Positions 33,659-46,800 of a stretch of DNA of 64,000 nucleotides are shown in pieces. The position numbers were made by a program, and so were the translations under genes. How positions within the stretch are numbered: position 1 is the first letter of the stretch; each line of letters opens with the position of its first letter. The notes below the pieces were generated by a model. That model was not told the origin of the DNA, made no database searches, and saw nothing but the letters and a program-made list of their open reading frames with translations. The DNA comes from Paralvinella palmiformis (taxonomy: Eukaryota > Annelida > Polychaeta > Terebellida > Alvinellidae). The stretch lies in NCBI GenBank assembly GCA_025642065.1, contig JAODUP010000035.1:691501-755500 (forward strand), read 5' to 3'.

Positions 33659-35605
33659 TGAACAATCGAGCATGAAGGTGAAGTTTTGATTTCATTCTTT
33701 CTAGTGTCTTTGTAAAATCACACGTTATAGGCTAATATTGTGTTTATTCGCGTCTCAATAGGAGACGAAAACTAGTGATCTGCTCTGTGCCATATAACAG
33801 GGTGGCGGGGGGGGTGTATGCGGTAGTCTATACGAAATGTAAACAACGGCATGGACCAAATAACAATTAAGTGCTTCTTGTGTCAATAATCCGAGTGGAT
33901 ATTCTTAAGATGGTCGTAGTGAGCTGGGCATGTTGCTATTTGTTAAAAAGCTGACAATGTAGTAAAACAAATACATGTATAGATAACATTTGATTTTATC
34001 GTCATCTATTTTGAGATTTTCGGTCATTAGCAGATGAGGATCAACTACGCCATGTTCCAAATTATTCATGAAATAGCTAAATTTTTGTTCAATGTTCGAG
34101 TAATATCTAGTCGCGTTCCAGCGATATACAAGTGGTATCTGGTGTCATATTGTTGTGCAATGATCCAACGAGATCGTGTTCACCATCTAAAAAAAACAAG
34201 GACCAAGAATTGCACCACGTGGTACACAAGATAACAAAAAGTTTATCATGATCAAACACAACCGACAAGATCAGAACGAGTATTACTTGGCTTAGATCGA
34301 ATAAAATACAGGCCTAACGGTAACAAACAATTTCTGATCGCCAAGCTTCCATTATGATTTAAATAATTGGTTCATCTATCATAATGCTAAATGTTACGTA
34401 CTGTTTTAAGAAAATCGAAACACATGTAAACTAGCCAAAAAAACAACAACATCCAAATATGCTTGATCCCATCATCGCAGACATGTTCAACGTCGCTATA
34501 TTCAAATACTAATGAAATCCAGTAAAAAAAGTAATATATTTTCATATGTTTATTTTGTCACGAAAAGTAATAAATCATATTTTCAATAATTAAATTTAGA
34601 ACGAATACCAGTAAAATATTCTATCACCTGGGGTGCATTAATACCTAGCATACTTCCGTCATGGAGTCAATGGCGTACGTTTTTAAAAAGGTTTTTGAAA
34701 GGAGGAGGGAGCTTCGGCTTTGTTTATCCACCATTACTGAAGGGGGATATTAATTCCCTCTCTGAATATAGTAGGCCCTAATCATCATATAGATTACACA
34801 GATGAACAGGGAACAGGAAACTTCTATAAATACATCCAAACGATCTGGAAGATCTGGTGTACAATACTAAACGTATGGTGAAGTAAACAGAATGAACGTA
34901 ACCAGTTTCAGAAATCAGATAGACTATTGTGTAGTTAAAACAGTGAGAGCTAGATGGCCAGATGAGTAGCCGGAGCTATAGTTTGGTGATCCGAATAACA
35001 GATCAGATTATATTGTTTGAAGTTGATCCAGAAGAAGATTTTAGTCAAATGGCCATCCTTCAATCCATCCATCCCTACAGGTGATCAAAAATAAACTAGG
35101 TCAGTTGAAACATTTCTCAGGCTACAAGGACAGCCTCATTGACAATAGATTATTATAGTTATTTTATATCATAGCATCGGTTTATTTTAATTGTATAAAC
35201 TCTGAATATCACCAAATATGATCCGTGATAGCTAATTTTCAAACTTATCTTTGGGAAGGAGCCTCCAAATGTGTGGAGACAGTTCGTGTTGGTCGTTTTT
35301 CTTTACAGATTTATAACTTGAATGGCCACAATTACATTTCTGCCTAAAAGCCTGAACAGAAGCAGATATCAATAAGCCAAATCTACTCTGTGCGCTGCTT
35401 TTACAGGTCGGTGGTGTAGCCTATTTTTGGATGCTCATGAATTATGCTTCAAGTAATATTTGAACATGATCATGTTTACATGACATTATAGTGAGTGGTG
35501 CATACATGTAAAACGAACAACATTCGATCATTTCTAGATTAATTTATTTTTTAAAGATTAACCATTTGATTCTTTCAGATTTTGTTAGTACTATGCGTGT
35601 GTCTC
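33659..35605. other. Intergenic DNA, no gene seen
   Basis: About 1.9 kb without a recognisable exon, RNA gene or transposon domain. Confidence 0.45.
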
Positions 35606-35615
35606 ACACACACAC

Positions 35616-35648
<33 letters not shown>
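35606..35648. repeat. (CA)n microsatellite
   Basis: About 20 CA units with one CG interruption. Confidence 0.95.
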
Positions 35649-35652
<4 letters not shown>

Positions 35653-37559
35653 TATATGCAATTATCTGGGTCAATTTACATAAATCATGTTATTCAGTGA
35701 ATAGACATTGAGAGAGACTAATATAAGTTGTGCAAAACAAATATTGGTGTGTGGTCATTTGTCAAAGAGGTAATGAGTTAATCAGATAAAATATCCTACA
35801 GACAAGACACAACGCTTAGATTTGAATCTCAATAGAAGCTCTACAGTTCATTGCAAGACACAAATATCAAGTACAAAAAATTGAGTTCTAGGAGAGAGAC
35901 AGTGAATGGCTTGTTTAGCACTGCCATTAGTTATACCTGGGGCACATGGCCGAGGGATTACTTTCTGGGAGGAAACACGGATATCAGTCGGATACAAACA
36001 TAGACTTGGGGGGTTGGAATGCAATGCTATGTCCACTATCCTATTAAAATACCTTAGAATGATGGAAGGGAATATTCATGAAAGAGAAGACGAGATTTGC
36101 AGCAATTTTGCCAAAGACAGTTTACACAAACAAGTCGCTGCAGTTTAGTGCACATTTTAGATGTGAGCAACACTTCACATAATTTCTGCACAGTAGCAAA
36201 ACACTTAAACACACAGTAAAAGCCACTAATCAAAGTAAACTTCTAGAAACAATAATGTGCTGCATTATAGCACATTCAGTTTGTTATTATTATTATTAAA
36301 TATTATTACTATTATTATTAAAACTGTCTAATTTGTGAGGAAAATAGTTCTGCTGTGTCATGTTCCTAATATTATATCACAACAAAATACTATGAGATGT
36401 TTACTCCGAAGTCTAGCTTTCATCGGGACTCAATCAGTTACACTACATGAGACATTTGGTTTTAGTCACTTTATAATAAAGCAAAAAGAGGTTCGACATT
36501 TGGAAACTAGGTCCTAATTATGTTACAAATGCATCACCGTTTTCACACATGATTCATGTAAAATGACCGATTTGTTTGTGCGTAACAGCAAAAGACCAGA
36601 TTTGTTTTGCTTTTTATAATATTTGCGTCATATTTCATGATGACAACTTAAACACAGATGATATTCAGCTGATAACAAATAGCCTTTAGACACACTTCTG
36701 CAGGCGATACCATCCATTATGGTTCACAATGACGCTGTATCAACGTGTTCATACAACAAAATCTATCCTAATAATACATACTGACAGACAGTGCGAAGGT
36801 ACATCTATGGCATCCACCATGCAGCTCATGTTAACGGTATACAGATATCATCTATTACAAAAGTTCCGTATTATCTTCTACATTCAGATTTATACAGATG
36901 ATGAGTGCTGTCCTATTATGGGATACCAGACGTCATGACCAGAGTCGGAGAAAACCCAGACACAAAGTTAAACATGTGAGCACTGTACCTGTCATAAAAT
37001 AAGACAGTATAATGTATTAATATTATGTTGTCCATTCTGAACATTGTAAATCCCTAAATAGCATTATCTCTATATAGATTACAGGTATGATATGTGGTGG
37101 TGTCATGGTCAGTGTGCATATCTGATACATATATATATATATAAGGAACCAAAGTTCTGGATCATTTTGGTTCCAGTATATTGTTAAGACCACATGTAAG
37201 GGTTAACACGGTAAAAGGTTTTATTGCAACATGTTCTCACTTAATATATTTAAGTTAGTAAATCAAATTTTAAACAACATTAAATAATGTTACTTGCTTA
37301 TAATGCTTAATGTCATATTTAAGCAAAAGAATTAAAGGTTACAGTACAAGATACAATTGGAGTGTTGTCAATTTTTCTCAGTTATAATTATATTTAACAT
37401 GCTATAATTAAATTCAGAATCGCTTTTGCTTATGCCATAATTCTACTATTAGAATTCAACTAAAATTATTAAATCTATACAAACATCACCATGTTTTGCC
37501 AATTTCATGTAGCCCCACTGTCTTGTGATCAGGCATTTGAACCAAAGGCTGAGTTCTTC
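35649..37559. other. Intergenic DNA with one unplaced 80-codon frame
   Basis: A plus-strand frame at 35906-36148 has normal amino-acid composition and no repeats, but no domain that I recognise, and a TGA sits directly before its ATG. The terminal exon of the minus-strand CCDC90-family gene may also lie here, but I could not identify it. ATT runs lie at about 36284-36322. Confidence 0.35.
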
Positions 37560-39355
37560 TCTGACGGATAAGGTTGACACTAGAAAGGGTATCCGGTTAT
37601 AAAAATCTAGCCTCATGGTATAACCATGTCAGTCAACTTAAATGGGTACAGCCCAAGGTACCATGTTGGGATCCTTATCCTTCCATGTTAAAACTCATGT
37701 TGTGGGACCCAAGGGAAGTGTGGATGGGGAAACCCCAAGAATGTGAGCAATGTGCCCAATGTTCCAAGTGGAACTTATAGTTGTAGATTTGGTTCTTGAA
37801 ATGTAGTGAGTATGACGGGAATTAAGGTCTGACCAAGTGGTGGATGTCTTGGCAAGGTGGAGAGTAGATGTGTGTTGTGTAAAGGAGACACAATGGAAGG
37901 GTGGGAATAAAAGAATGGTGAAAGGAAAAAGCTCCCAGTAGAAGTTTATGTGGCAAGGATATCTGGATGGGAATCATGCTGTGGATGTATTGGTATCAGA
38001 GGAGTTTGCAGACAATGTGGTTGAAGTGAACCGTGTGTGCGAATGTCTGATGCTGGTGAAATTTGTGATTTGGGAACATCTGATCAATGTAATCTCGGGC
38101 TATGTGTCACAAGCTGGATGAAGCCAGTTAGAGAAGGATACATTCTGGAATGCGTACATGACTTAGTAGACAGATTAAAGAAGGTAGTAGTAGTATTTAT
38201 TTCCAATTTCGATATCAAATAACATATACATAATGCCATTTTACAAGTATATTACATATAAAGAAATTGGGGGACCAATGTAGCCGAAGCTGTCTTCCCA
38301 TTGTCCCCTAACAATCATAGTTAATAATTATAGTCAGCTCAATAAAACGCCGTTTGTGTATTTTCAAGTCTGGTCGTGTGTGTAATGGAAGTAAGTGGAC
38401 CAGGTACCAAGGAATCATATAATTACCTAGATATGTGTACATTGACAACAATAAGGGTTGTTGCATTTTACAGATGCTGAGTAAGTAGCTAAGATGTAAC
38501 TTTTCGGGTTTTCTTAGTTTTTTATCTTGACTTACAAGTGGAAAGGATACTATTCCAATTGTTCCATATAATGGGAAAATTGACTAACGACAACTTACTG
38601 GCATAGTGAAGGAAAGATACGGATGGATTGGAAGTTGTGTACACTTATACTGACATACAAGAGAAAAGGTGATCCACTGGAGTGTGGGTCTTATGGGGGT
38701 AAGAAAGCTGTTGTTAGAACATGGAATAAAGGCATTGGAGAGGGTTTTGGAGAGAAAGTTAAGGAAGTAAGTGAGCAGTGATGGAATGCAATTTGGAATT
38801 ATGCCTGGGAAGGGGATGACAGATGCAATATTCACAGAACGGCAACTGCAAGAGAAGTTTCTGGCCAAAAAGAAGACACTGTTTTATGCATTTGTGGGGA
38901 TCTGGAGAAGGTGGAAATGAAACTTGGGCCATGACTGTAGGGCAGATAGGAGTGAACAGAGATGAGAACGATGCGATGGATGTGTGGTATTAGGTACCAA
39001 GTGTAGAGCTGAGGGAAAGAATGGGCATTGAACCGGTGATGAAGTTGTTAAGAGGAATTGGTTGAAGTGGCTGGGACATGTGTTACGGAAAGATGACGGT
39101 GACCGGGTAATGAGAATGCTGTATGCACGCTGAGGTGGACAGTGTAAGAGATAGAGGAAGGTGGAGGATGATATGGAATCAGGTGGTGTTTAATAATAAT
39201 AATATGAGAGAGTGTGGGCTGAATAAAGTAGATATGCAAGATCGGGTAAAATGGAGAAACCCGGTGTGGAAAATAAACGGCCAATCCGCTCATATTCTGA
39301 TAAGAGGGGAGGAAAATGGCCATAAAAAGAATTGCTGTGTGTGTTTGTTGTAGAT
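37560..39355 (+). mobile_element. RTE-like endonuclease/RT LINE relic
   Basis: Fragments of one retrotransposon ORF appear in order on the plus strand. The endonuclease start is at about 37790 (VGTMTG-like), then a worn block matching CCVQETRWKGG (about 37870), YLDGNHAVDVLVSEEFADNV (about 37960), and HDLVDRLKKV (38157-38190). After an interruption, RT-like blocks follow: about 38690-38860 (alpha-helical segment, GIMPGKGMTDA, RQLQEKFLAKK). The C-terminal signature is at 39060-39320 (LKWLGHVLRKDDGD, MRECGLNKVDMQDRVKWRN). Many stops and shifts make it inactive. The C-terminus resembles proteins often annotated as craniofacial development protein 2-like, which are LINE products. The exact clade is uncertain. 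Confidence 0.75.
38186..38580 (-). mobile_element. Insert interrupting the RTE-like relic, possible retroposon 3' end
   Basis: Between the endonuclease and RT parts of the LINE lies unrelated sequence. Its left edge on the minus strand ends GGAAATAAATACTACTACTA, a polyadenylation-like signal plus trinucleotide tail. A similar edge occurs at 45015 (GGAAATAAATAACAACAAC). This suggests a minus-strand retroposon insertion. Confidence 0.4.
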
Positions 39356-39443
39356 AAATGAATAATGAAAATGAATGTTAAACAGGGCAGAATCCAATAA
39401 CACCTGAAAGACACAGTATAACACTGTCACAGTTTTATCTTAC

Positions 39444-42400
39444 CTCCTGCATACTTCATAATGTCATTTCTGTATCTCTCATAGGTAGCCAATAGGTTGG
39501 CAATTTCCTTGTCTATCTTGTTATCAACCATACTTAAATGCTTATCGCTTTCGGTCCTTCCCATTTCAAACCTGTTGACCAAATGTGCCAATTTCTGTTC
39601 ATTTGCTGAATGCTGAAAGCATAAATACACAGGAAAGTATGACATCTGCCTGTTGCCATTCAAAAATAAAATAAGCTGAAAAAGATCAATAATAGTGACG
39701 TCAGATTAATCAAGGAAGAGATCCAGAACCTTTCAGGATCTCTCAATTTATCGGGTACTTACTGCCTCTTTTGCACGTGACCTCTCCAAGTTCATATCCA
39801 GAACTACACCAGATTTCAATTTAGTCAGTTCATCTTCAAAATGTTGCTTAGTCTGCTTTATCTCAATATTCTGCTTCTGAAGAAAACAAATCACAAATGT
39901 ACAGACTATTATTGGAAACACAATATGACAATGTTGGCAGTGCAACACATGCACATGTATAATGTTCAAAATGGTTCTTGAAACACAAGTCAGGCAAGTA
40001 ACCCCAAACATCTACTTGCCAGAAGAATGTTATTGTTAGTGGAGGAAATTTAAATAGATTGTTGTGTGACTCATGTTGCCTATGACCCCAAATGTATCCT
40101 CCAGTCAAACATTCAATCATTCATGTGATTGTTATTCTCATTGTGTTTGTGTATATTTTTATGTATGTATGTGTACATTAATAATGTAATTGTATTTCAG
40201 TATTGTTACAGCAGTATAATCCATCTCCTAGAACATTCATACCAAAGGTTACTGATCAGAAAAAGCTCATATTAATAAACAATCAAATTTGTGAACTGTT
40301 TACTTAATATGTCCTGTGAACAAGAGTGATTGTATTGAGAAGTTAGATCCTTCTGAAGTTCTTATTTACTCCATTATTCAAGCGCCTTCCTAGGATAAAA
40401 TTTTGACAGTGGAGGCCCATCAATTACTACGTCCATCAACATGGAGAGAGGTTGAGGATCTAAACTCAGTCTTCACTTTTTTCATACTGGAAAATCTCTG
40501 TTCATGGCAACATGTGCTCAATGGATAACTCAAAATTATTTCAGCCATATGACATATATTTATAAATCTTTCCAATCCTTGCCTATATCTCCGAGAAAAG
40601 GCCTTCAGATCTGGCCACTCTCGACGAGCTAATTGTACGTCAAATCCTTGCATCTGGAGAGGTCTGTCAAAGTGCAATGCCACTGTGCTCCGTGGACTCG
40701 ACTTTAAACACTGCTAGTTCATTAGTAGCAATAGGCTAATCCATTGGATCAATAAATTTCGAAGCCTTCAAAAGATTGTTATTTTCAGGAAAATGAAATC
40801 TTTGAGGAACCAGCCCATGTTTTCACCATCATTGTATTTTAGTGCTTCAATGCCAAGCATAAATCTACTGAGGGAATCTCCAGATGAAGTAATTGTATAA
40901 GCATCTTGTTGGAGACGCATGACTTGATATGGAGGTCTCCTCTAGCACATCAGTGAGGAAATAGATATACTGTAATGTCTTGTACTGCTTAATAACATTT
41001 TAAATCGTCCGTGCTCTACCAATCATAGTAGCACTTGCATCATGAAATTGTGCTATGTGACATAAGTGGATGTTTACTGATTTATAAGTCTGTCTCAGTA
41101 AACTAAAGAGTTGTTGATATGTATGATGCCCATCTTGTTTTTAAAATGTTGACAGGTTTAAGGACCTTTTCTTCCAGAGCCATGGCAAATTCTTTCAGTT
41201 CTCTAGTGGGGTTTGTGCTATAAGGTTATACTGTTTTTATAATCCTTGTAAAAGATCCTTGATATCTTGATGTGCCAATGGTGGTTAATGTTTCCCTCCA
41301 ATTATGGACACCCACAGACTTTTTGTATGTATTTCATGAACATTATTTCTTCTTCGATGACACCAGAATCTGTTGATCCACCAGTTAGCGCAGAAAACTT
41401 CCCACAGTTTTTCAAGTCTAATTTCAGATCTTCAATCCATATTCTTTCTATTGGTTCAGTAAACTGCTTACAGGCTCCGTCATTAAGATATGTGTCACCA
41501 AAACCATATTCATTTATATTTTGTAACTCACAAATTCCTTCGAAATCACTCAAACGTCTCTGCTTCAATGCAAGGTCATTGGATTGACATTTCTTATGGC
41601 ACTGTTCATAGGTTAGGCATCTGGATTAGCCTGAGGATTAGCTGCCTATATACAATCCATATGTTTTCTGCTCTCACCATGAGCCTTTATTATTGGTCTC
41701 AGAAAATTAGCAGTTCCTTGATAAAAGTACCAGACTTATCTGATATTTGTGTTTGCCCATAACGTACATCACAAAATATTTTTACCCGAGTTTAATTTCG
41801 ACCACAGAAAATTGCTTTTCATTGTTTCCAGAAATTTTCTAGTCCTTGTTTTATCATATATCTTGTTTCTCTCTGCCATTGTCATTAATGGATTCCTTTG
41901 CTTAATCATTTTGAGCGATGGTATCCCAGTGACTACAGCAGCAGAGCCAACTGATGGTTTCTTTGCCAGCATTGGCCCAGTGACTGTACTAGTAGCAGCT
42001 AAAACACCTGATGGTTCATTTGCTGGTGTCGACAGTCTCTGAGACATGTTCTCATTCAGAACTGGTGAAATATTTTGCTTTTCCAAATACTGCAGCATCG
42101 CTTTGTTTTTGTTGTCAAATAAGTAGCAAACATTCCTTCAACCACGTGCTTCGGTAACAAACAATATTGAGAGTTTAGCTACGAACATATGAATTCTTTG
42201 TTACTGTTTGTTAGGAAGCATGTGCCATCAACAGGCATTATGCAAAAAGAGAGTTTCTGATTGGTTGCAGTTGATATCATTGCAGAATTTAACGCTCGAC
42301 AGGCAAAGACATTTGTTATTTTTATAATCATTGATTGGTTTGGCTTAGATATATTCAGGGGGAAGAGCAATACTTAGAATTAAATATACACAGTTTAGTG

Positions 42401-43513
42401 ACAAAAATATATGGTTGCCCGATCAGGAACTTGGGGTTATTAATTATACTTGCCCACAGGAAGTTTTTTACTTAAATCCATCCTTAGTCTAGAGCTCTAA
42501 ATGCAGTGCAGTGTAATAATTTATCATTTATCTGTCCAATCACTTTATTTCACATTGAATCAAGTCATTTTTAGGGATATATAAACCATTTATAAAAGCA
42601 AAATAAATACAGCAACAAACCTCATACTCATGTTTCAGTGCCGAGAATTCACTCTTTTCCAATATAATCATATCCTTCCTCAGGCTGCTGACATGAGACA
42701 TTAATTGTTGTAACATGATCTCCTAAAATATGAACATAATATGAATGTTAACTGATGAAAATCAATGCTAATCTGCAGTGTGTAAAAATGCACTGGTACA
42801 GAGAATGGTGAATACAATCTCTGGGCAATTACCAGTAATCAGGAAAGACAATTTTCATGTGGAGATGTGTAGTGTGCAATTAAATATTAAAATGTTGTCA
42901 ATGACAAAGTATTTAAGTTTCACGTATATACATCACATCAGTCTGATACAAAAGAAAGGATTATATTATTACTATGGTGAAATCTTAATATAAAAGTACA
43001 CCAAAGTGGAATTATATATGTTATGGTGTGTGTTAATGTATAGTTAGTCATGCATTTTTTGTAGCTTTAGGGCAATAATCAACTAGATCGTCTGATTATC
43101 ACTACATGAATCTGAAATCTCGTGACAGCTAATGGATAGTCAAATAGGGGCATGGTTCTAACCCGATGTTGAAATAGGGACTGGTAGCATAATCTAGCAT
43201 ATACAGATGTACACATAATCAAGAGACAGATTTAATTACCTGTTGAGATTTGGTAACCATGTTTTTATTCATGTGATCAAGCGTTGCCTGAGATATCTGC
43301 AGGAGTGACCAGACAATAGCTTCCGCCTGGGCTGAAGCGAATCCTGAAAAAGACTCGTTTTAATCACACACAGTACATCAAAAGGTTAGTACATGTTATG
43401 AAATAGCTCTAAATAAGACTTAGTAAATAGAAAGAAATTACATATCTTTTTTAAGTGTATAATTTACCAAATATGTGTGCACACAGAGAGAGAGAGAGAG
43501 AGAGAAGACACAA

Positions 43514-43558
<45 letters not shown>

Positions 43559-43586
43559 GATATATATATATATATATATATATATA

Positions 43587-43625
<39 letters not shown>

Positions 43626-43635
43626 CCAACACACA

Positions 43636-43666
<31 letters not shown>

Positions 43667-43668
43667 AG

Positions 43669-43704
<36 letters not shown>

Positions 43705-43808
43705 CACACACACACACAACAGAGATAGAGAGACACACATAGAGAGAGAGAGGAGAGAGAGACACATACACCACAGAGAGAGAGAGAGAGAGACACACAC
43801 ACAGACAA

Positions 43809-43856
<48 letters not shown>

Positions 43857-46800
43857 CAAGGGAAAAGTTTAGTTATCATTGCATTTCTATTTGTGCTATT
43901 TTATTGCAATTATGGTATAATGTTGGCTTAATTATTAATAATATTTAAAACCAATTATGTAAATGTATGACTCTGCTTTTCATCAGTTAACCATTGTTTA
44001 ATACATGGCATGATTATTTTAAATTATTGACTGGAACCAACTTGAACAGTATTCATTTAAAACAATATTTAGTTTTTAAGTAACATGTATATATACAAAC
44101 CAGAATTTTCCAATTTCTTAACCAGTGCATGAGTATCGAATATAAATGAATGTTTCACGCTAGTTATGGCGACTTCACGCTCATCATAACACACATGCCT
44201 TTTCAAAACTTGAAGATGATCTGAGGGGGAAAAATTGAAAAAATACTAGATGAACTGCACAATAATTACTGATTAAAAATTGGATCATCAGAATTAAACA
44301 TTATGTGAGCAGTCCTCATGAATTGTGGATGAAGGCTATTATTGATAACATAGGTATAAGGACTGTAATAGCTAAAATATTTGTTAGTACAAATTAAAAA
44401 TATATACATAAAAAGACATTTAGATAATTACACACTGGGTCATTTAATGCAGGAAAGAAGTCATTTCCAACATGAGAGAAAACTAATTTCATAAACCAGT
44501 CACTTAGTAGACGCATTTAAAATTACTTTGTAATAAAAATGTTTTATAACATCAGCAGTGAAACACTGTTATTTAAACGACCACCTCTTAGGTAAGGTGA
44601 ATCAATATATCAATTAGATGATGATCGACGTTTTACGCCCACCTTTGTGCACATGGTAGGCTAAATTGGCCCAGCGACCTCCAAAGGTTAAATGAGGTGA
44701 AGTCGAAGATGAAAGACCCTTCAGATATGCCCACGCCGAGTTTCGAACACGGGTGGTAGTGATCACGGAGGTGCCCCAAAATTACAACTTCCCATACACC
44801 CATATTCTCTGTCAGACAGGAAGTCCTATGCCAGCAAAATGTTTGTCAGACATGCTCATGTTTTTAGTGGTGTTAGTTACCAATATTTTACTTTCAATTC
44901 CCCATAGGCAATGAATATCAAACATAATAAATATAAGTTACCCCGATTACTGATTAGCAGCGAACATGTGATTTTATGACTGATGTATGTTAATAAATAA
45001 ATGCTGAAAAAACTGTTGTTGTTATTTATTTCCATCATACAAACAGTACATCATGTGTATGTACATAACAACAAACTAATAAGTTCAGTCAATTCCACTA
45101 ATTTACTGTACATTTTTTGTAAATAGTGTTAGAATGTTCATATGCAAAATCATCAGAGTCATTGTCATCAGCTATAGAGCCATCTGAATCAATACTGATT
45201 CTTTCATTGGATGTATTGGATCCACTGCATGCTGCTCAGGATTCACAACAAGGTCCACTCATGGTCCACTGCATTCTGCTTATCATCCACCACATGCTTC
45301 TCCATGCTGGTCCACCACAAACTGATCTTCATCTCCTGCATGATGTTCAAGAGTGCCATTTGTAAGCATAAACAAAAACTATCCACACTAGTATTCAGAA
45401 GATTACCACATAGAGAAATGATTACCGGTAAGCTGTACAAAATTTCAACCAACAAGTATGACTAGGAATTACTTTATTATATCTGCTTCGTTTGAATCAG
45501 GGTGTGAAATAAGCACCTGGCCGTGGTGGCTAAGAAAGTCATCAGGCTAGTAACTGTTTTGTAAAGCTAACCCTGCAAGTGGGTATCAATTGTCTACAAT
45601 TCTGCGATATAAACACATGATTTATTGTTGATTACTTTCATGGGATAACTATTTTTGACAACTGATCAATCGGGGACATTTGTTTCACGGAAGTTTACAT
45701 CATGTCTGCAGCCCATGCACATGCGAGACCTACTGTAACATTCAGATATGACATCAATGATTCTAAGCCGCTTTGCTTAATCAGTACGTCAACCCTAGCC
45801 TCAATACATGTGTGCATAATTAGATCCCAGTACTCACAACAATAGTTTTCATGGTTAACAACTTGAGAAGATCCAATCAGTGGCTTTAGTAAAGATGTGA
45901 TGCTTCAGATTGTGGGAGTCCCTTACCCACTAAAAAGTAAAATCTTCACTTGACATGCTGAAAAATGGATGCAATTGTGAGAAATCTTTTAATTCTGATC
46001 TCTCGTTACTTGGATCTATTAGTGTATAATCTGATTTGCAATCTCTGCTTTAAGAATTACACATCAATGCCATCCTTGACACACAAGACTGTAGGATTCA
46101 ACACAATAAGAGCCAGAGTTGGAATAAAATCGTCACATCGCTGCTTGCTAATCCATTATTATTCAATAAATAACAATTAATTTTCACCAAACTGTTATTT
46201 GGATCTCACAAACAGCCGGTCTTTATGTAATGATATTTGACAGTCAAGCACTGTTACCTACCAGTACCTTGATGTGCTGTGAAACAATGAAGTAATAACA
46301 CTTGCCAATTGAAGTTACAATCAGGTGTGTTTGTGTGAGCGATAGTTGGATCAAAATCACCACATCTCTGCCTACTAGTCTTAGTCAATAAATTAAGATT
46401 CGTTTTCACCGAACTGTTATTTGGATCTCACAAACATGCCAGTCTGTATGTAATATAATACTTGATAGTCAGGCGTTATTAACTACTGGTAGCTCCAGAT
46501 GATTAGCAATAATATAAAAATCACTGTTCACTTTGCAAACCTTGCTCGCCACCAAACGGTGAAATAATTAATTAATAACACTTACCAGTTGAATGGATTC
46601 TACAATCAGGCATGTTTAGTGTCACAAGTTTGTTTATTTATATTAGTTATAACATCAAAGTGAAATTCGTGTGTGTGTGTCTCTCTCTCTCTCTCCCTCT
46701 GTGTGTCATTGCTGGTGAAGAAATTGATATTTACCACACACTTGGCTGACTTGCTGACACCATGAGTTTAAATGACTGGCTCAACTTTTGGGGGAATGAT

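Noticed and set aside
35906..36148. 80-codon frame of ordinary composition
   Set aside because: An in-frame TGA directly precedes the ATG, no domain is recognised, and no exons could be joined; kept only as a remark.
38584..39414. Minus-strand frames at 38584, 39048 and 39190
   Set aside because: They are antisense shadows of the plus-strand LINE coding remnants.
43438..43948. Five long open frames of up to 157 codons
   Set aside because: Stop-free only because GA, CA and TA repeats lack stops in those frames; they lie in an intron.
45126..45465. Plus-strand frames with His/Leu-rich products
   Set aside because: Shadow of a likely minus-strand retroposon end; no domain recognised on the plus strand.
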